From assembly GCA_022315425.1 (NCBI GenBank), contig JAIUPT010000038.1, positions 1,612,001-1,676,000 of the forward strand: 64,000 nucleotides of DNA. The letters run 5' to 3'. The notes beneath the pieces are model-generated. The model was not told the origin of the DNA. It did no database searches and was given only the letters and a program-made list of their open reading frames with translations. How positions within the stretch are numbered: position 1 is the stretch's first letter; each line of letters starts with the position of its first letter. Below are positions 21,390 to 31,839 of the stretch, piece by piece. The position numbers were made by a program, and so were the translations under genes. Source of the DNA: Pseudevernia furfuracea (Eukaryota > Ascomycota > Lecanoromycetes > Lecanorales > Parmeliaceae).

Positions 21390-23497
21390 ATGCATCCTGT
21401 TCACCCTGCGTCATGGCTGGCGATCTTCAGCCTCTTTGAGCTTTCAAAGGGTATCATCAACAACACTGTCAACAGTACCAGAGCAACAAAAATGGCGGAA
21501 CATTCCCCCCAGCTTCCCAACCTTTTTGACAACGCTGCTTCGACACGCACTCTGGCTTTGGGTGGTCAGAACTTCACACGCTGTTGCATGATGGCCATGA
21601 ACCAGTCCTTAAATGTTCATAATGGGATTTTCATCGTGGGCAGCTTGGCAAATCCTATCAACGGGCAGATCCCTTGCGGTGCGAGCTATTCTGGTACGTT
21701 GCTAGCATTGGAAAGCATAAAATGTCGTCGGCGGTGGAGCTGATCGCCGAATAGAGAATCAGGCCAGTACACCAGACCTCGTCAAAATCACGGTTAGATG
21801 GTGCAAAACGCATTGCGGTGGATGGCAACTCTCTAGAACATCAAAACTCAGTCAATGGGTGAGCCCGTTTCTGGGATTTTTGATCCCGTCTGTAGTATTC
21901 TGTTTGGCAATTCCTCGACGAAGAAAGCTCCATATTCCCGAAGGATTGTTTGATGTACCACTCAATGAAATAACATCTAATATTTTTCGAACACCATTCA
22001 TCGCCTTGATTGCCGCCGTGCTTGTTACTCTCGACACGATGATTTGGCTCATGACAATATTCGCGCTGTCAGGGCCCATCCTCGTCAGTGGAATCTATGA
22101 GGCTTCCCTGGATCAGAAAATCCTGGGCTTTGTACGGACCAAGATTGACAACGGACGTTTGTCAATCGCACAGCGCGCCCAACTTCTTTACACAATACTC
22201 GTTGGAAATCTTGATATGCTTACGGTGCCAGACAACGAAGCCGTGGACAATACCCCCTGGAGTCACATCAACGGCCTAATCCGAAAAGAAAGAGAAGACG
22301 TGGTAACCTTCACTAAGAAGACGAAAACCCGCCTTCGTACGATGCTTGCTGCACAGTATTCTTTTGGTGTGACTGTTGGAGGTGAGTCTTGGAAACATTT
22401 ATCATAAAACATTCCACAATTTTCCGAATTCGCTGAATCTTTTTAGCTCCGGTGGTCTTCTTCTGTGGCTCCTTCTCGTACACCCTTATCGACAGTTACA
22501 GTAATCTCGGAGACAATGATACCAGCCATGCTTTGGGTAAGCAGTCACGCTGAATTCTCAATCATGTCAACGTACACTCACTCCGCTAGCATTCGGAATG
22601 TGGTTCATGGTCATCCCACACATAGCGATCGTCAGCGGACTCCTACTTGCTGGTAACAATCCAAATATTCTCGAAGGGGTGGTTGAGGGGACCACATGCG
22701 AGCCACAACCAGCTTACCTCCACCTCTTCGCCTTGGTCTACGAATCTCGATATAGACCGGCTTGGATATGGCGCCGTGGCCGGAGCAAAAAAATCTGGAT
22801 CAAACGCGTCTGCGAAGGTCCCGGTCAGCATCCACCTGAAGGTTTAAGGATCAAAATGAAGATAGGTGATTGGATGGTCATTGGCAACCTGGCATGGAGT
22901 CTGGTACTCATACCATCACTCCTAGCCTTTTTAACATCGTTTTATACTCCACGCGCCGGATTATCGTGCAGCTCAATGACTTTCTTAACCTACGTGCTGT
23001 GGCAATTGTGGCTCATAGCACTTTGGGCCTGGGATATCGAATCGACCTATCTCGACCATGACGGAGCTCCTCACACGCCTGTGACGCGACTCCGCTGGGG
23101 TACAGCCGGTAATCACAACCGGCAAGCTTACATCTGGTGGCCTTTAGTGATGGTTGGAGGGCTTTGCGCCGTTTTCACTGCCATCGGAGGTACTATGATG
23201 CAGATTATGGGAGTCTACCGCAATTGCCTCTGTAATGTTCCCATTAAGCATTGGCCACCCTCACAATGGGACACGACGTTCACTGTGAGCACTAATTCTC
23301 CAGAGGACGTCGAGAGAGCTAAGACCTGGTGGAAAATCACCGGAGTCGCTGCGATCGCATTCCTAGGTTTAATTACATTTGTGGGGTGGTGGTATCAAAG
23401 GCGATTAAGATATCAATTCAAGCTCTTAGTCGACCGCCTTGATGAGAAGGCGGAGGAAGAGCCTCCGCCTGAGCTATCTCAAGCCGCTACTACCTGA
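21390..23497 (+). CDS. Multi-spanning membrane protein of unknown function
   Basis: I do not recognise a named family, though it has the look of conserved fungal integral membrane proteins. Exons 21390-21693, 21755-22381, 22447-22536 and 22590-23497 give 642 aa; all four exons join in frame with GT-AG introns. About eight to nine hydrophobic segments are visible: WVSPFLGFLIPSVVFCLAI, the run around ALIAAVLVTLDTMIWLMTIF, APVVFFCGSFSYTLI, MWFMVIPHIAIVSGLLLAG, WSLVLIPSLLAFLTSFY, TYVLWQLWLIALWAWDI, WWPLVMVGGLCAVFTAIGG and ITGVAAIAFLGLITFVGWWY. The N-terminal part carries a predicted lumenal or extracellular region with N-glycosylation sequons and several Cys. It is convergent with the gasdermin-like gene, with only 78 bases between the stop codons. 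Confidence 0.8.
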
Positions 23498-23575
23498 GAG
23501 TCTTTGGGCGTCAAAGAACTCAAGAGTCCACGGTCTGCGGGGAAAAGGCATCATCTCCCCAGCTACTTTAGACGA

Positions 23576-24421
23576 TCAATCGACGATCAAACATTCGCAG
23601 GCCTCCTCGTCATCATCAACTACTGCCGACGCTTCTAAATCAAGATCTTCGGCTGTTACATCCTCGTCTGCTGGTCCTAACAACTCGAAATCCTTTGAAA
23701 CGTCCTCTTTCCGCTCTACAGCAGGTTTCCGATGGTCGTCTTCCAGACCAAACAGCGCCCCTTTGCCGAATTCACGATGCACTATGCCCTGTCTCTTCGA
23801 ATAAATGATCTCTCTCAGACGAAAAGCGAAAATAAAATCGGAAGCATCATCGAAGGAGATTCCTTGCGTCCGGCCGGATGAGACCTCAATATCCGGTCCT
23901 AGACTGAGTGGCACTCCTACCGCAGTGCCGTCCACGACAAGCTGCACGTGTATCCCACGCTGCCTTAGCTTCGTACTCATCACTGACGCACCTATCGCTA
24001 CTTTAATCCCTGTGATCATGTATACATTGGCCCTGAATTTGCTCCTCACGATGAAATCTCGCACCTCGGGTGAAGACATACTCTCTTCGATATAGGCCTT
24101 GTCAGGCATGAAGAATCGCGTTTCCATTCGATCGAAGTAATATATATCTGTTTTGCCAATGTCATAATTAACACTGAAGTCGATCCCGACTCCTAAGACC
24201 TGCAAGAACTTCGTCCATAGGCCTATTTTTCCCTGTCTGCGACGCCCAACCTCGGCTGTCCAGTTGGTTTGATAGGACTCATAGATTGGTCCTGTGGGCA
24301 AGGCAGAGCGGGAGTTCAGAGCCTCTTCAGGTGACGAAGGTGACGCAATGATGTTGCCGAGGGCAATGGGTCCCGATGGAGGGCAGTCGCGCGTTGGTGC
24401 TAGGAAGTAAGTTTTGACCAT
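23576..24421 (-). CDS. Gasdermin-like pore-forming protein (RCD-1/HET-Q1 type)
   Basis: Single exon, 281 aa, from the ATG at 24421. I assign it to fungal gasdermins from its pattern. An N-terminal segment (MVKTYFLAPTRDCPPSGPIA, then LGNII) is followed by LGVGIDFSV, DIYYFDRMETRFFMPDKAYI, then the strand pair NVYMITGIKVAIGASV and finally DFIFAFRLREIIYSK. The last two correspond in order, spacing and hydrophobic pattern to the NVYVVTE... and ...LAFRVAQL strands of mammalian gasdermin N-domains. Known family: Neurospora RCD-1 and Podospora HET-Q1 are short gasdermin-like proteins that kill cells by membrane permeabilisation; HET-Q1 is activated by a subtilisin-like protease that removes a short C-terminal segment. 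Here residues ~225-281 form an acidic, probably flexible tail (EDVTAEDLDLEASAVVDDDE) ending in a CEC motif, a plausible autoinhibitory segment. A TPR-subtilisin gene lies 1.2 kb away in divergent orientation. The family call is inference from the sequence pattern. Confidence 0.72.
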   Translation of the reverse strand: MVKTYFLAPTRDCPPSGPIALGNIIASPSSPEEALNSRSALPTGPIYESYQTNWTAEVGRRRQGKIGLWTKFLQVLGVGIDFSVNYDIGKTDIYYFDRMETRFFMPDKAYIEESMSSPEVRDFIVRSKFRANVYMITGIKVAIGASVMSTKLRQRGIHVQLVVDGTAVGVPLSLGPDIEVSSGRTQGISFDDASDFIFAFRLREIIYSKRQGIVHREFGKGALFGLEDDHRKPAVERKEDVSKDFELLGPADEDVTAEDLDLEASAVVDDDEEACECLIVD

Positions 24422-24888
24422 CTTGAGCTTGGGCTCGAGTGAACTGCGCTGCGATGCTGGAGGTATATATGATGTACTTTTTCTGGGCTTCGCAGTTTTT
24501 TGAACCCATGTATCGTGTCCGTTTCTCAGCGAAATCGGGCTTTCGCCTTGAAAGCCAATGGTCTTGTTTTGAGGCTTCGGCCAGGACTAGATTCTTGTGC
24601 CAATCTTTTGTAGAGTCTCTATTGACAGTATAGCGACACCGGAAGGATACAGATCGAAGTGCTTGAATTTCTTCGCTTAGCGCCTGCTCGACACGTGGCG
24701 GCCTGCATAGACAAGCCAATCACGAGCAGCGCTCTTCTTGATTGTCATGCATCGAGGCGTCGATGTCAATTTCTGATCGAACATGCTAGGTCCTCGTATT
24801 AGTATATATGGGTGGAATCATTTTCGAAATATGCACTACTTGATCCGCGGGGATTGATGGGGGAGGGATGACTCACTTGTGGTATCAA
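24422..24888 (-). other. Spacer with a possible decayed reading frame
   Basis: Minus-strand translation from about 24790 to 24430 reads continuously as protein-like sequence (SMHDNQEERCS, then a TGA at about 24720, then LACLCRPPRVEQALSEEIQ and later KDWHKNLVLAEASKQDHW). The TGA replaces what could have been a Trp codon. It is out of frame with the gasdermin-like gene. It could be a small pseudogene, an unannotated exon or chance; no family recognised. Confidence 0.35.
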
Positions 24889-25368
24889 TTAATCGGACTC
24901 ATCAACAATCTCCGGGATGCCTCGTCTACTGTACCCTCTTGAGCTGGTTTGTGCCCTAAGCTGGTTCATAGGTGCCCGATGTTGTGGGCGAGGCTTGCGA
25001 GTCTGGATATAACTTCCAACAACTGTTCTTTCGATGTTCTCTGGTAGCTTTCTGATTTGTTTTGGCGGAGGTCGCTTTCGTGGAGGTGGAGAGTCCGAAT
25101 ATTCACTATTGCTTGTGGAATAACCATCTCCGCTATCTCGGGGGAGACAGCAGTAATAGATCAACAGCAGCAGTACTATCGAGCCTAGTATAGAACCAAC
25201 GATAGCACCAATTGAGGAAGCGGAGAGGCGGGAGTGAGGGTTGGGCTGTGATGTCGGCGTTGCTTTCTCTAGCCTGAGAACAGTCGTGTAGGTCGCTGAG
25301 CTTCGAGCGTAAGGCAGAGTCACTGTATGCACCTCAGCGCTCGATAATGCTCTAGCGGTTACTGGCAT
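24889..25368 (-). CDS. Small single-pass membrane protein
   Basis: 159 aa, single exon. There is no classical signal peptide. Residues ~1-50 are Ser/Thr-rich (HTVTLPYARSSATYTTVLRL), then one strong hydrophobic segment SIGAIVGSILGSIVLLLLIY followed by CC and a basic, Pro-rich cytoplasmic-type tail (SPPPRKRPPPKQIRKLPEN) with Arg-rich, Gln-rich sequence to the end. This type III-like single-pass layout with Gly-rich TM start resembles fungal Mid2/SKG6-like proteins, but that is only architectural similarity. It sits between the gasdermin-like and the protease genes on the gasdermin strand. Confidence 0.6.
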   Translation of the reverse strand: MPVTARALSSAEVHTVTLPYARSSATYTTVLRLEKATPTSQPNPHSRLSASSIGAIVGSILGSIVLLLLIYYCCLPRDSGDGYSTSNSEYSDSPPPRKRPPPKQIRKLPENIERTVVGSYIQTRKPRPQHRAPMNQLRAQTSSRGYSRRGIPEIVDESD

Positions 25369-25634
25369 GACCCTGGAGTTTGCACCACGGCATGGATCGC
25401 AATTCTACCTCAGGGCTCCAGAGCTCGAAATCTAAGTACGGAGTACCTCCAACCCCCACATGGTGGGTTGGCTAGCTGCATATGCATCCTCGAGCACTTT
25501 CAGCCTCGGCCTCAACTCGATCTTACAGATACTCTTTGCTAGAGATCTGACAAACATGAAGGGGTTTGAAATTGAGACCTCGTCTCCTGAAGGAGAACGA
25601 ACAGGTCCCAACGCTTGAAACCTCCTGGTCTACC

Positions 25635-28443
25635 ATGGCATCTTCCTTGGGCATACGAGAGCACGGCAAGAAAGATGAAATTGCTCGTGGGCATTCCCAA
25701 TGCGGAGAGTTTGAAAGGGCATCGAGCCTGTTCCAAGAGAATCTCGCATGGAGCAAGAACGCACTAGGTGCTAGAGACCCAGTAACGCTCGAAGACCAGG
25801 ACCTCTTTTCTTTTAACCTTCACGAACTTGGCCGGTACAAACAAGCAGAAGCTTTGGACAGGCAAACGCTACAGGTCAGAAAAGAAGACCAAGGAATTCG
25901 GCACGCAGACACGCTTGAGACCCAACACAACCTTGCTTTTAATCTTTTCAAGCTCGGCCGTTACACAGAAGCAGCAGATTTGGACCGGAGGACGCTCAAG
26001 GCTAGAGAACACGCTCAGGGTCACGAAGATCAAACCTCGCTTTCAAGTCGACACAATCTTGCAGCTAGCCTTCAGGAGCTCAAAATTTACGGTGAAGCAG
26101 CAGACCTGAATCGTGAAACATTAAAGACCCGGGAAAGGAATTGTAAAAAGGAGGATGACGATCTCATTGCTAGCAGACACAACCTCGCAACTAATCTACA
26201 CGGGCTTGCTCAATATGATGACGCAGCAGGTCTGCTCCAACAGAATCTAATCGTTCTAAGGAAAACACGGAAAACAGATGATCCGCAGCTGGCCAGAAAT
26301 GAACAGTCGCTGACTATTACCCTCAATGCGCTTAAACGTCTAAGAAACGCGGAAGAAGACAGGGAAAAAGACCATAAAACGAGAAGACAAGCAGAGGATA
26401 CCAAGACGCTACATGAACAACAGTCCTTAAAGCAGAAAACGGCCACAAAGCTTAAAATAAATCAGGAAGGAACAGTGAGGAATGCAGGTCGAGGTAATGC
26501 GGTGACAGATAGAGACACCAATCAAAACGACGCCAACCCGAGACACACCCGCATCCGAGCCAGGACTACCCCTGCCATCCATGGTAGTAACGACGAAGGA
26601 AGTGCAGGCGCCAGCATAAACAATGAGCGCCCACCTAAAAAGAAGAAATGGATAGAAGAACCGCAGACCTCAACTCGAACGAAAGATAACATTCCTACTC
26701 GTCTCGACATCGGAAAGTACGATGGCCCAGCAAATACACCAGGCCCAATCTCGCGTCACAAACGAGTATCGTCGGCTTCGGAGGCTGTGCTGCCACATTC
26801 TACTCGGATCGAAACAGCCTCGGCTCCAACTATTATCTCTCCTCCCAAAAAACGTGATGTAGACCAATGGTGCCAAGGTAAATATCGAGAAGGCAGTCTT
26901 GTATAACTGTATAGTGACATGTACTGATCTATCACTCTAGAGCAAGCTTTATTGTCTATACCTGTGGTGAAGGAACGAAGACCAAGAGCCAAGTCTGACC
27001 AGAATTTACCGAAATCTTGTTCTAGCAAAGAAACTCGCGAAGCTCCTGTCACCAAGACGATACGACCTGCCTCGGTTGAACCACGCTTGAAGGCGGCTTC
27101 AAGCCCGGCTCTCAATGAAAGGGAGGTAAAGAACTCTGAGCAAGCTGCAAAGAGTCTGGAGCGCCTACAAACAGAGCAAGGGTCTTTCGAGCACGGGATG
27201 CACAAACTGCCATCCATGCAAGATAGTCACTATCTGACTCAGCCAACCAAGCAGCAACCTCACCAAGCTCTGGTAGAACCTCTAAATATCAAATCAACAG
27301 AAGCGCCGGTTATCCAGAGTGAATCAAATCTCTATTCCAGCCTCTGTGACGCCCACGAAGCCGTCGAAGATACATACGTGTAAGAGGATAGTATATCCCA
27401 TCTCATCAAGGACATTCTGACGCTGGTCCCGTTAGTTCTCGAGCAGCAGATGATTGGTTCCACCTCCTCGAAATAAACTCGCAGACGCTGCTAGAACCGT
27501 ACAGGAAAGACCGAATGGGAAGGGTGAAAATTGCGATCCTGGATACAGGGATTGACCGAACGCATCCCCAGATCGAGGTTCAATGGAACAAGCGCATCAA
27601 AGGTGTAAAGAGCTGGCTCGATGATGAAGCCGGTGATAGAGATAGTTGTGGTCATGGTACACATGGTGCATCGCTTTTGATGAAAGTCGCACCCGAGGCC
27701 GACATATACGTGGCACGTATCGTCAAAGACTCAAATAGCGTGCTGAATTTTGACAATGTTGCCGGAGTTCGTCCCCTCCCCACCTAATATTACGTGTCGT
27801 TGACTGATAACAATCAATCCAGGCCATAGAACACGCAGCGGATGAATGGGGAGTTGACATCATCACTATGTCTTTCGGCTTCCCACGGAGGTACGGAAGC
27901 ATAGAGAAGGCCATCGATCGAGCTTCGTATAAGAACATCGTCATGTTCGCTGCTGCGAGCAACAGCGGTGCCAATCGTAAGATTGCTTTCCCCGCATCCT
28001 CATACTCCCGAGTCATCTGTATCAATTCTGCCGACGGCCGCGGTGCAAGATCAAGATACAATCCTCCGCCCCTGTCTGCAAGTCACAACTTCTCCGTTCT
28101 TGGAGAAGCCGTTTCCTCGGCCTGGCCTACGAGGCTTGGAGAAGGCGCCGAGAAGCGTCGGTGGGGTACGTCGACATCGACCCCAGTGGCCGCTGCTATC
28201 GCTGCTCTGGTTTTGGACTTTGCAAATGCAAAAATCCCCAAGCTAAAGATCATTCATCGTGCACGTCTGAAAAGTCTAGAGGGTATGAGGGAGATGTTTT
28301 CATACATGAGCGAGCAAAAGGACGGCTATGACTTTATCGTGCCATGGAAGCTACTCGAGGTGCATGTTGGCCGAGACATGGTGGCTTCGCGAATATCGGA
28401 TGTCCTGTACAAATTCTTTGGCGCGGAGGATGATCCGCACTGA
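25635..28443 (+). CDS. TPR-repeat subtilisin-like serine protease (S8)
   Basis: Exons 25635-26877, 26941-27379, 27436-27766 and 27823-28443 give 877 aa. Residues ~20-245 hold about five ~42-residue kinesin-light-chain-type TPRs (ELGRYKQAEALDRQTLQVRK, HNLAFNLFKLGRYTEAADLD, HNLATNLHGLAQYDDAAGLL). A long polar linker (~245-560) follows. The C-terminal ~300 residues are an S8 peptidase with every catalytic element: VKIAILDTGIDRTHP (Asp ~597), CGHGTHGASL (His ~634), MFAAASNSGAN (oxyanion Asn ~718) and WGTSTSTPVAAAIAAL (Ser ~788). No signal peptide or propeptide is visible, so it is predicted to be cytosolic. TPR-tailed or NLR-linked subtilisins are common in fungal incompatibility systems, and HET-Q2 of Podospora is a subtilisin that cleaves a gasdermin. 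The intron-2 donor is taken as ACGT|GTAAGA because it alone keeps frame. The ATG at 25635 is the first in-frame Met; an upstream ATG at 25556 is out of frame. Confidence 0.85.
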
Positions 28444-28741
28444 TACGGCCACGTTCGATGAACTTCACAGACCAAGATCCGCATTATACGGTATCTACAA
28501 GCGCTACTCGCTTAGCTCGCTTGCCTAAAGTAGGTACCGCTTAGAGTCCACCCCACAACTACCTTATCAACCCAATGACTCAACAGCCTATTATGTCCAA
28601 ATACTTCTTGATTCCTCTTTCCTCTCAGAACGCCTCAAGAAACCCTCTCGGCCACCGCGTTTGGTCACCGCGTTGATCGAAAGGCGCTGAAATTTGAAGC
28701 TTGATGTCCGAGAGTACATCATTGGCAGGCCTCATACCGTC

Positions 28742-29791
28742 ATGGCGCCTCTCGCAACTTCAGATCCCCCTCCAAACGCCCAGTCAACGAAAGGTGCAGA
28801 GCCCACACCACTTGAAGCTATATCTCATGGGCCTACACTTCCCGGACTTCCGTTGTTCGACAACCTAGAGGAGAAAAGGCAATGGATGTAAGGAATGCTC
28901 CAACCACCATAACATACAGGAAATACCAACTCTGAATACTTGTCAGAAAGGAGCATATGGCCGGCGTGTTCCGCGTTTTCGCTAGGCTTGGATACGCGGA
29001 AGGCATGTCTGGTCATATCAGCGTGCTCGACCCGATCCAGACAGATGCGATGTGGATGAATCCTTTGGGCGTACGGTCTGCCCTAAATTGCCAGCTGCAG
29101 GAGTAGGTTTCGCGGATCTAATTAAGAAGCAGGTGCACTTTGGCATGCTCAAGGCCTCTGATATGATCCTGGTCAACTACCACAATGGTGAAATCATTGG
29201 AGGTAATAAATGCAGGCCTGTCAATGCTGCCGGTGTCTTGATACACGCCGCTATCCATAAAGCTCGACCAGACGTGCATGCGATCTGTCATGCGCATTCG
29301 ATCCATGGTGTCTCCTATTCGACTTTTGCTCAGCCTCTGGAGATGCTAAATCAAGATGTGTGCAACATTTTCGGTGTGCAAGGGGTGTACTCCCAGTATG
29401 GCGGTATCGTCTTTGGTGAAGAAGAAGGGGCGAAAATGGCCCAGGCCCTCGGACCGAAAGGGAAAGGTTTGATACTGATGAATCACGGCCTTCTTACTGT
29501 GGGGAAAACATGTGATGAAGCTGGATATCTGTTCAGGCTGATGGAGAAGAGCTGCAAGACTCAGTTGGAAGTCGATGCGGCTGCGGCGAACGGCCTGAAA
29601 AAGCACATAATTCCCGATGAGGAGGCAGCTTATAACTTCAAGATGGCTAGCGAATCGGTAAGCGCATCAAGGAAGAGTGGAGCGCCATCCTCTTTCCAAT
29701 GCTGACGATGTGTTAGGAGATCTTATATTGCGAGTTCCAGCCTGAACTGGAATACGAAGAGTTCCTCAGTGGGCCCGGTTTCAAGGCCTGA
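28742..29791 (+). CDS. Class II aldolase/adducin-domain protein
   Basis: Zinc-dependent class II aldolase/adducin fold; fungal members are usually uncharacterised and may act on sugar phosphates. Exons 28742-28887, 28947-29070, 29133-29657 and 29717-29791 give 289 aa. Motifs: FARLGYAEGMSGHISVLDP and MNPLGVHFGMLKASDM at the N-terminal side, the zinc-ligand motif ICHAHSIHG, and LILMNHGLLTVG with the third His. The C-terminal exon (EILYCEFQPELEYEEF) matches family members. The unspliced frame upstream of 28742 lacks an ATG. Probably cytosolic; substrate unknown. The gene lies downstream of the protease on the same strand, with no evidence that it belongs to the same system. Confidence 0.9.
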
Positions 29792-30424
29792 TGCCATGGC
29801 TAATGTCACAAAGCTACTCGTAGCAGACAATCCTGAGCCGGACGAGTAGTTTCCTGGAGTACAGGGAAGGTTTGAGGCGTAGAAGCCAATTAGATATACT
29901 TAGCCCTTCTTTCTAGTTCTGTAATTTTGGCAATTGAAGTCGGATTGCATGCTTGGGAATGATGTCTTTGTGCCTCAGAGAAGAAAGATTCAGAGCCGAT
30001 TAAACCCCTTGAAATCGTATGGAGCGATTCAGTATGCATCAATTGTATGATGTTCCATGGGCCATCGCTGACTTCCTGAGAGCCTGAGTCCCTTTCGCAG
30101 GTCTGCTGTCGATCCCGCCGTAGCTGCATAAATATCCAACTAGTGAACCCCAAGAAATTCCATCATCTGACTCATAAAGTTGTCAAAATACGCGCTCTTA
30201 CTTACTTATATGAGCACTGATCGCTGTTCGATTGAGTATGAATGGATAGGCATAGTCAAATACTCGTGAGTCACCCTTTGCACCAGTGACTTACTCGTAC
30301 ATATACTTGTGTCCGAGTCGTGTTGATCCCCTTCCTCCAGTTTCATCTCTTTCATTGAAAACTTCTCTCTGCATCACCCGTCAATCCGAACTCTGTTCAG
30401 GAAATCATCTTGTAAACTCGTGCA
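29792..30424. other. Intergenic
   Basis: About 630 bases between two plus-strand genes. A minus-strand frame at 30153-29890 has no domain content. Confidence 0.5.
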
Positions 30425-31551
30425 ATGTCTGTCTCATTCACCTGCAATACTTGTAAGTTAGAGTTCGAGAGCAGCGAGCTCCAGAGGGCTCATATGCACA
30501 CGGACTACCAGTAAGCCTCCGTTCAATGATAAATTACTTCAGAGTGATGTTGAAAAGTTGAAGTGGATACAATCTGAAACGCAAAATTGCATCGCTGGCC
30601 CCAATCTCTGCAGAAATTTTCGGCAGGAATGCCACAAAATCTCAAGATGAGGCCAACAGTACAGCAAAGCTTGAAGAAGCAAAGGAGACAGGTTCCTCGG
30701 ACACTCAGCCCCATCGACTAGAAATCAAGAGAGGCTACACACCTGCGGAATGCTTGTTCTGTAACATCGAGGGGCCAACAATGGGCGACAACCTCGAACA
30801 TATGTTCAAAGTCCACGGGATGTTCATACCAAATCAGGAGGATTTAGAAGATGCAGAAGGTCTTCTTTCTTATCTTTTCAACATCATCTTCGAGTTTCGC
30901 GAATGCTTGTATTGCGGAAAAACGAAGGAGACTGTTGAAGGACTTCGAAGTCACATGATAGACAAGGGCCACTGCAAGGTCGCTTTTGATGAGGAGCTGG
31001 ATCAATTTTATGACTTCGAAGGCGGGTTCGAGGATGGTGTCGAGGAGGAAATGATTAGGGAAGACGAGGAAGACGTAGAGGCTGACACGACCTCGTCTCT
31101 TCGTGAGCATGACTTTCATCCAGACAGCGACCACGAACTCCGCTTACCCTCTGGTCGAATACTCGGACACCGTTCTTTGTCCCGCTACTATCGCCAGAAT
31201 CTCCACTCATATCCCACTCCAACCGAGCGTGAGGCGAGTAGAGCCATAACCGCAGCGGAAGCTGCCAATGGCGACAACCCCGTGCCCGATCACTCAGGAC
31301 GTCAGCTTGTGACAAGCGCCAGAAGCGAGATGGGCATGATAGGGGTTAGTGAATTCAAGAAGCGAGCATTGAGGGCAGCGGAGAAGAGCGCTCTGAAGCA
31401 GCAGGCGAGGGCGAGAAATGAGCATGAGTGGCGGGTCAATAAGGAGTCTAATCATCAGAAGCACTATAGAGTAAGTGGCCTGAGGGTTCTTCTGGGAGAA
31501 AGTCAGACTGACCGCCCGTAGCCGGCTGGCCCTGAGCGAATTAATGGTTAA
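30425..31551 (+). CDS. REI1: REI1-like C2H2 zinc-finger 60S ribosome-biogenesis factor
   Basis: Cytoplasmic pre-60S maturation factor; yeast Rei1 releases Arx1/Alb1 and probes the exit tunnel. Exons 30425-30510, 30564-31470 and 31522-31551 give 340 aa. N-terminal C2H2 finger FTCNTCKLEFESSELQRAH, then YNLKRKIASL after the first intron, the U1-like finger ECLFCNIEGPTMGDNLEHM with KVHGMFIPNQEDLEDAEGLL, and CLYCGKTKETVEGLRSHM with DKGHC. Downstream are the conserved LRLPSGRILGHRSLSRYYRQ and a basic C-terminal helix (FKKRALRAAEKSALKQQARA). The last exon (PAGPERING) differs from the usual family ending, so the 3' end is less certain. Confidence 0.9.
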
Positions 31552-31839
31552 GAGGTCATTTCCTCAGCGTGGTCAGACGAATTTCGCCGAAAACCCTTTG
31601 CTGCGACGAGAGGTTAGGGTTCCATACAATGAGGGACGGTGTGTGAGCCTAGAATCTCCGCCAAAAGCTACGTGAATAGCCATCCGGGTATGACTTGTGA
31701 CCCCTTTGGAGATGCCATTCGCCTTCAAGCGCACATGGTAATGGAAAAAGGAACGTCAGAAGGTACTCAGTCCACGCATCATGGGGACATTGCCAAGACC
31801 TTTTATTGTACACTTTGAACAACCTCGTCTGGACGTATA
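31552..31839. other. Intergenic, convergent 3' flanks
   Basis: Short convergent spacer between REI1-like and SEC66 genes; nothing identified. Confidence 0.5.

Noticed and set aside
28742..29791. Aldolase-like gene as part of the gasdermin locus
   Set aside because: It is merely next downstream on the same strand; class II aldolase-like genes are common and nothing links it to cell death.
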